Shown piece by piece: positions 57,479-64,000 of a stretch of DNA of 64,000 nucleotides. The number at the start of each line of letters is the position of its first letter. Position 1 is the stretch's first letter. Below the pieces are notes generated by a model. It did not search any database. It was not told where the DNA came from and saw only the letters and a program-made list of their open reading frames with translations. The stretch is from the NCBI RefSeq assembly GCF_033439725.1, contig NW_026944383.1:5084001-5148000 (forward strand). The letters run 5' to 3'. Origin of the DNA: Neurospora tetraspora. Its lineage: Eukaryota > Ascomycota > Sordariomycetes > Sordariales > Sordariaceae. A program made the position numbers and the translations under genes.

Positions 57479-60400
57479 GCGACTCAGCTTGAGCGGACCG
57501 GGCCGACGCTTTTCACCCCAACCAGGCTTTTCGATCCTATCGGCATTGCTCTTTCCCGTCTTCTTGACCGACTCGAGTACGCTGCAAGAACGGAAAGAGC
57601 ATGTCCTCTTTCTCTCCAAAATTGCCGTCGGGTGACGACGGGACTAACTGATCGAGAAAGCCAGAGCAGAAACTCCTGGTTGTCGGATAATGACTGCCCT
57701 CCTCAGATCCATCACTCCCGTTACGGAAGGTGCGCAGAACTCTGGTGAAAACAATTCGACAAAATCTCTGCGTGAGTTGGCGGTCAATCGAAACGATACT
57801 ACCTTGGCAGGAGCCGGCCACCGGCATTGTTTGTCTCCTGCATGGAATTTGCCGGCGATTGCTTCCCATGCTTCCTTCCATCTTTCCGAGATCGAAGGGA
57901 TCGTAGCAGAATGGTGTAGTCAGCGGGAACATACCCTGGCGCAATCGACCATGGTGGGATTTGCACTTTCCCATTCAGTGCGAGCTTTTTGTCTGCACCT
58001 TCTCTGCCGAAGGTATCCCTGCCATTAGAGTGCTCCAGTCAAAGACCGTCAACCACCAAACTCAGACTTCAAGATCAAGAAGCCATGTTCTTCCCTTCCC
58101 GTCCTATTGTAACAATGGACTTCAAGGCGTCCGCATGTTCGCGCCACCTTCCATCAGAAACTTTGAGCAAAATAAGACTGAAATCTCAAAGAAAGGTGCA
58201 TAACAAACATGAACCGCACGAACTGCGACAATAATGCCCTGCAGGATGTCATCGCGCTATCGTGTAGAGCCGCTGCAACAAAATCTGCAGAGTGCCGATC
58301 CCCGGCCCCGTTTGCTGACCGGAAGTCGTTGTTCTCGTAAGCATTCGGTTCCTAAAACTCTATGGAAGCTGAAAGGGCCGGGCCTAGGAGGTGGGACTCC
58401 ACAGTTCGGCACGGCCGGGTGGCTCCCGGGACCGTACCTACTCCGGGATGGTTCTCCCCATCACCTTTCTTCAGTTCATAGAGGTATGCTGTCCTTTTTT
58501 TCGCTTCTTCTCTCTGATGGCTTCTTTCACCTTTACTCTCACTTTCACCTGTGGTACCACGAGAATCACAACATTGACCGCACTGTCTCTATCGCATCTT
58601 CATACTACTGCCCTTAAGCATCAACTGCAGTGTCATCAAAATCTCGGGACCACCGATCCCGACATGCTCTATTCTCCTTCCTTCACCTTCCTCTCAAGCC
58701 TTCATGATGCACGGCATTATTTTCTGAGAAAATCTCGGGGCCGCCGATGGTGTGCACACCTTCACACCTTGCAGTCTTTGCTACATCAACCTTCGAAAAC
58801 GCTAAAGTCGTCATGGCCTCGTCTATAACTGCCTTCATGCACCTTGTAGCCCTAGCATTAGCTTAAACCGCCATATCCGATCGTTGATCTTTTGTTCACA
58901 AAGGCCGCCAGGGTGAACCCGGTGAGAAAATGCGGAGTGCATTACTCGACATGCGATGCAATTCAGGTTGCTCTTGCTTTGTGACATATCAGCTTCTGAC
59001 TCTATGAGAAGACCATCCCGGTCGCTGTAATAGCACCTCCAAACGCTTGACTGACAATAAATTTTACTTACATGTCGTTTGGGTGCTAGAATCTTGGGCG
59101 TGCAGTTGAAATGTCGACAAGTTGAAAGCGGGCTTACCTAGCGTTGAAACCGAAAATTCTCTGAACTTGCACACGACAAGCGGGCTATACTGAGACATCC
59201 AAAGACACACGGCGTCAGGGATGTAAACAACACTTACACTAGCACAACGAGTGGTAGGTATGCAATGTCTTTGGTCAAGAATCTCGCATCAACGGAGGAG
59301 TCGACAACGCCCCCAAGCAATCCGCCTGAACAGTATACACAATGAGACGAGAGGCTTCCACATTTGCCAAATTGTTCAACGAGAAGGAAGAGAATATGGC
59401 AGAGATTGATGGCATTTTACCAATTGCATCGGTAGCCTTGCCATTGCTTCAGATGCCAAGGGCACAATCCATTTTTACAGAGAAAACCCTAACCCTCATA
59501 GAATAGAAACAAGTGTACGCACTTGCGAAAGCGACTCCTTTGCTATTGACACTCGCAGATTCTCGGTGGGGAAACAGGATATCCGAGACTTCGGTGCCGA
59601 GGGAAGAAAGGGAGGCTGGTTCACCATAATGTTTGGGCATGGATACGTCAGTTCACCTGCGGTGTACCGTTTAAAGTCACGAGTGTCTCAGTTGAGACAG
59701 TTGCACTTGCCCGCTTAACCGGCCCACCTGTCCAACGTGAAAGGAAGTGGAAGGTACTACGGAAGGTGCAAGCTCGAAATACTTTCCTGAAGTCTCGAGG
59801 TACATTATGGTACATGGTGCCATTTCCCATGTTCGAGAAGGGTCTGCAATGTTCGATCAACAATATGGGAATAACATGGAATGGCATGTTCAGTCGGAGT
59901 CGGGGGACGAGGCGTACTACATCATCTGTCACTCGCCATGCCCACCTTCACGCTCTCTCTACCTCTACAATACAATCTTGCCCTTTCCCTGTGGAGACTC
60001 AGGACAAATCTGCCGTGCTAGATACCTGGTAAGCATGTCTCACTTTCTTCCGCGCGAAGGTGTGTTTCGGAGATGCTCTCTCTCTTGACGAACTGAACCG
60101 ACTGAAGCCAGGATTCGGTCGACTAGGCATCCAAAGCATCACACCACTACCTTCGTAGCCCGCCGGTGGCCTCTTCACTCCATCATCCTCACCAGTTTTG
60201 CACCCTGGCCAGGCCTCTTCAACACGTGTCAGTCCTCAAGTTCTTCCTCACCAAGTTTCATGTTCGCCTTGCAAGTTTTCCCACCTTGTCCGCAAGACAT
60301 CAATGTCGGTATCCGTCCCGCGGCCCCTCTCCCCATGCCCAACTGCCAACTTCCGTTCCCGGACTTCCGTTCCCGGACATCCATCCCTGCTACCCATCCA

Positions 60401-60544
60401 CTATTGGGAAACTACAAGCTATAAGAGCTCAGGCTATCATTGTACGACACTGCGATATTAGCTTCTTGTGAGAGAAACTTTGATGAATGTGATACAACAT
60501 TCTGGCATCATCAATGGCAACAACCTGGCAACTCTTTTGTCATA

Positions 60545-60564
60545 TTCTCGGTTCGAACCGAGAA
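60545..60564. repeat. 20-bp perfect palindrome
   Basis: TTCTCGGTTCGAACCGAGAA is exactly self-complementary. It contains a tRNA B-box-like GGTTCGAACC but no A-box upstream. No gene is close. Confidence 0.8.
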
Positions 60565-63186
60565 CAATGTCATGGAAGAGAAGTTGGAATGCTCGTCGAC
60601 TTTTGGTTCATATGATGCCATCAGCTAATGCTCGGTGTATGCAGATGCTTCAAAGCTTCCGGTCCACAGATTGCTTGCTGTGAAGTCCGGTTACGAACCG
60701 CGTCAACTTCATATTGCGGCGTAAGCGACGCCCAACGGCGATGATAGCTAGGGCTTCGCTGGGACAATTGTGAAAGCACTTTGTCTACAGCTGTGTAGCA
60801 AGACAGTTTTAGCCAGCCTTTCACGGAGGACAAAAACTGTGTGGTCATTACAACTAGTAAAGGAGTCATTAACCCTCAACGGCTTTCACATGGTGAGCAA
60901 CCAATGGCAATGTCCAAGAATCTCCCAGCCCCGAACTTCATCTACATTTTGCTCACCATCTTATATCCACAGCCTGCCAGCCTCAGGTCACGAGGCGGAA
61001 CTGCCAGATTCCTCACCGAAGCCTGCCCTACGGCCAACACACTTGTACAACCCGACATCAAGCCTCGCTTCACCGAGCCTCGCTTAGGTAGATTCTGACA
61101 CTCAACCTCATGTTTGTCTCAAACTTCGACCTGGGTCAGCACTAAATAGCAGCTGAGGACAGCCCGGAACTTTCAACAGTTCCCGCAAGGCTGCCACGTT
61201 TAATGGGAAGCTGTTTCAGTTTGATCCCACAGTCACCTGGGCTGTCTCGGTCATAAGGCGTCCGTCTGTATGTCTTGCCACTATCAAGATATCCAAATAT
61301 GCCCGATCGACTGCATCAAACCAGCAGAGAGACTTCGGGACCGTGCTGTGTCCGTTCTGTGACTCAGATATGCGTGCGCTTCTGAACTCCGATCACGCTG
61401 CCAGAGCTTCCGGAGGTCTTTGATGCCTCGGATGGTCGAATGAAGGGGTTATTTGCCTTACAGGTTATCATCCAATGCAGGCGCATCACTCTACGATGAC
61501 GAGCCAGTGCAAGACCAAGCAAGGTATTGAGTCAGAAAGCTACAACTCCCAAGGCCGATAACATGTAGGTAGGTAAGCAGACAAACAAACCGCAGACCAC
61601 ACACAACCAGGCAGCATCCGAATAAGAACCAGAAGAGTCGGTCGGATCTTGTTCGCCGAACGCACCACATACTTGCGATACTTCGTAAGTAGGTATATAG
61701 ACTGCATGTCTCAAAGGCAAATGGGCATCAGGTAGGTACCTACTTATCCAGTATCGATGCAGACTGGAAAAATGTTTGCTCTTTCTGTGTGCACACTCAA
61801 CCAATAATCGTTCCCGATATCAATCACAAGCCCCCCTTTCCGTGACCTCACCAGCTAGATAGATTAGATTAGGGCTTTTTTTTATCGAATCCAATGATCT
61901 CCCGCTGAATAAATCTTGTCGTAGGGAAAAATCTCCGATACTCGCACCCACACTTTCGGTGATCGGTGTTCATGTTTGCCTGTTGTGTCTAGTTACGCTA
62001 CTCTAAGACTGACTCGATATGACATTCGTTATTGATTACTTACCAAACTGGCGGTCAACCTTGAAGCGAATCGAATCCCTTTTGTTGTATGTTGGTTGGT
62101 GATGGTGAATGGTAACATTGTGGCATCACATGTGTAAGTTGCCTTGTTTCGTTGGGACTTTGGGGCCGTGAGACGGGTGCGACGGGCACGACGGGCACGA
62201 CGACGGGCGGAGGCATGAGGCTCTGCTGGTGACGATTGATGGTCGTTTGTGGGACTATCAAGTAGCTGTGTAGGTAGGTAGGTCGGGACTAGAATCTAGA
62301 TACTCGACGTGGCTCACGAAACAAATGAGTTAAGTTACGTTCTCTTACAGCGTATAGAGACTTATTGTGACTGCATAGTGGAGGGGGGGGCATTCATTCA
62401 TTCATCCAAAGGACTGAAGAAATGAGTGCAGACAGGCCGAAAGGCGAACATCGATGGATGGGTGTAATGATGCTGGGGGGAAAGATAACGGTTAGGTATC
62501 GATCCCATCGTATGGAATGTAGTAGATGAATAATTTAATATCTATGCAATATATACCGTCAGTCAGGTCAGTAAGTAAATGAATGGTTTATGGCAGGCAG
62601 TTGGGGGAGTGACAAGTCTACCTGCTCTGCTTTCTTGCAACAACTGTGACTGATGCTTGAGATTCTCAACTCTCAACTGCAAGTCTTGATGAAGCTTGTA
62701 TTAGAGCACGACTGCTTGTTACATGATGGAGATACATGATGGAGATGATGGCAAAGAGGAGGGATGAAGGTGAGATTAAGTAACGAATAATGTTCATTAA
62801 TAAGAGGTTAAAAGAAGAAGATGATGATAATGATGAACTCAAAAAAGTCAGACTTGTTGTGCCTCCCAACCCAGTATGCCATACCATGCCATGCTATTTG
62901 ATCCCAAAACGCCGTCAATCGTAAAATCCGCAAAAAAAGTCACCGCCAATGTTTTCCAAAATTCCCTAGTTTTTTCACCGTCGTATCCCCCATGTGTGAG
63001 TGCTGCTGCTATGATGTGTCCATCAATGCCAATCTGAATGGACGACAGCTAGCTATGCAAGAGGAAAAAGTGAAAAAGATAAAAAGAAACAACGCTAAAA
63101 GTCAGAAAAAAAGTGAAGTAACTCCAAAAGAGCTGCTGAAGAAAGAAAGAAGGTGAGCAAGAAAGAACAACACCTCATCACAAGGA

Positions 63187-64000
63187 CTAAAGCCTCGAAG
63201 AAGAATCCCTCAACCTACTCAACATCGGCTCCACAAAGAACCCATCAAACTTCTCCATCGCCACATTCCTCTCGCCCTTCTCCCTCCAGATCAAGCCATG
63301 CTTATCATGCACCGTAATCGGCGGCTCTACCGTGACCACCAGGCCCAAGTCAGCCTTTTTGGAGTCTGAGACGACGACAGGCATCGCATCGTCAAATAAC
63401 TGCCTCAACTTCCTCCTGTGCTCAGAAGGAACGCTGGCCCGTACTGCCTCCCTGTGCACCCAGTCGCCCAGCGCCTGTGTGTTGGGGCGCTCCTTGGGCC
63501 GGAGCGAGTCACCCTTGGCGCAGGCTACTTGAGCGAAGCACACGGCGAGGATGATCCAAGTGATGGCTTCACCGGGGGTCGTGGAGCCGGGAGGCTGGCG
63601 GAACTCGATTGTGCCTCGAGACTTGTTGTGCACGAGGTTGAGAAAGTTCCACCGGTAGCCCGAGTGAGGGAAGTCGGACCGCTGGCCGAGGGCCCGGCCC
63701 GTGGACGAATTGGGGTCGCAGCGGACCATGTGGGCCGCCATGTCTTTGCGTCTTTTGACCGAGTCCAGGTGTGAGAAGCACTCGGCCATGGTCAGGTTGG
63801 CCATTTGCTTGTTGTGCCGGTTGCTCTTGGCGAAGACGGAGGTGCGGCGGTAGAGAGGCATAACGGCGTCGAGGCAGGACTCGAAGTAGAGGATGGACTT
63901 CGAAAGGGCACGGATGTCGGAGCGTGACCACTCCGGGTGCTCCGGGTCTATGGGAGCAAGGTGGATGGAAGTGCTGCATTCGTGTGTGGAAGTGGTCTCA
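63187..64000 (-). CDS. Putative amidoligase-family protein, 3' part (runs off right edge)
   Basis: Frame open from the right edge to a stop at 63187, 271 codons in the window. ECSTSIHLAP, EHPEWSRSDIRALSKSILYF, ESCLDAVMPLYRR, GYRWNFLNL, GTIEFRQPPGS and ITWIILAVCFAQVA are the hallmark blocks of fungal 'putative amidoligase' proteins (ATP-grasp-like / glutamine synthetase-like fold), which are thought to form amide or peptide bonds. The N-terminal ATP-binding part is outside the window. The C-terminal 90 residues are a charged variable tail. No partner gene is visible, so substrate is unknown. Confidence 0.85.
   Translation of the reverse strand, partial: ETTSTHECSTSIHLAPIDPEHPEWSRSDIRALSKSILYFESCLDAVMPLYRRTSVFAKSNRHNKQMANLTMAECFSHLDSVKRRKDMAAHMVRCDPNSSTGRALGQRSDFPHSGYRWNFLNLVHNKSRGTIEFRQPPGSTTPGEAITWIILAVCFAQVACAKGDSLRPKERPNTQALGDWVHREAVRASVPSEHRRKLRQLFDDAMPVVVSDSKKADLGLVVTVEPPITVHDKHGLIWREKGERNVAMEKFDGFFVEPMLSRLRDSSSRL

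Larger units (their letters stand above)
55394..63186. other. Gene-poor 7.8-kb stretch with several small repeats
   Basis: The longest gap in the window. It holds a MITE-like copy (56266-56584), a TA-flanked foldback element (57085-57275), a tRNA-like unit with an A/T tract (57315-57478), a 20-bp palindrome (60545-60564), a telomere-repeat-like AAAACCCTAACCCT (59483-59496) and a diverged 20-base direct repeat (58638 and 58731). Base composition is not obviously AT-rich except at 57416-57478, so it does not look like RIP-mutated DNA. No open frame has a recognisable family. Confidence 0.55.

Noticed and set aside
57537-57974. 145-codon minus-strand frame
   Set aside because: No family features and an equally open opposing frame at 57690-58028.

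Overview
This window is nuclear DNA of a filamentous ascomycete, most likely Neurospora or a close Sordariales relative. Genes are GC-biased and split by short introns with GTAAGT-like donors and CTAAC/CTGAC branch sites close to the acceptor. The gene content is typical of a saprotrophic mould: PTH11-type receptor, CFEM-like protein, GH3 and CE1-CBM1 hemicellulases, eqolisin protease and a sterol-pathway HMG-CoA reductase. From memory, N. crassa carries a beta-xylosidase and an acetyl xylan esterase side by side (NCU00709/NCU00710) a few genes from HMG-CoA reductase and STI1. I could not check that here. All exon coordinates below were assembled by hand; where a total is given, the joined length is a whole number of codons.

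Layout. 1-516: 5' part of a PTH11-like receptor (-). 4293-6050: CorA-like transporter (+). 6516-7568: hypothetical protein (-). 8099-8894: secreted Cu-only SOD-like protein (-). 9671-10810: single-pass membrane protein (-). 11860-12828: ribosomal protein eL42 (+). 15222-16252: two-RRM protein (+). 16994-17804: CFEM-like membrane protein (+). 18434-21049 and 21249-22507: GH3 beta-xylosidase (+) and CE1-CBM1 acetyl xylan esterase (-), tail to tail. 24324-26342: DHA2-type MFS transporter (-). 28690-32267: HMG-CoA reductase (-). 35042-36343: nicotinamidase (+). 37218-39086: STI1 (-). 40510-41297: RING-H2 membrane protein (+). 41970-43654: aldehyde dehydrogenase (+). 43773-44120: small gag-domain-like protein (-). 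45288-45987: secreted 8-Cys protein (-). 48272-51236: ThrE/PRM10-like membrane protein (-). 54327-55393: eqolisin-family protease (-). 63187-64000: 3' part of an amidoligase-like protein (-).

Between genes there is little obvious function, but there are traces of non-autonomous mobile DNA. Two diverged copies of one inverted-repeat (MITE-like) family lie at 23279-23580 and 56266-56584. A third, unrelated foldback element with TA at both ends lies at 57085-57275. Two tRNA-like Pol III box pairs followed by T-runs lie near 6270 and 57322. The 7.8 kb at 55394-63186 has no convincing gene and holds three of these elements.

Functional links: the esterase and xylosidase pair would act together on acetylated xylan. 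STI1 links Hsp70 and Hsp90. HMG-CoA reductase commits carbon to sterols, and nicotinamidase salvages NAD. I found no CRISPR, rRNA or intact standard tRNA gene, and no clearly new multi-gene system. The more unusual points are the inverted-repeat family, two GC-AG introns, a glutamate-to-alanine change in the eqolisin, and a perfect palindrome just upstream of the ThrE-like start codon.
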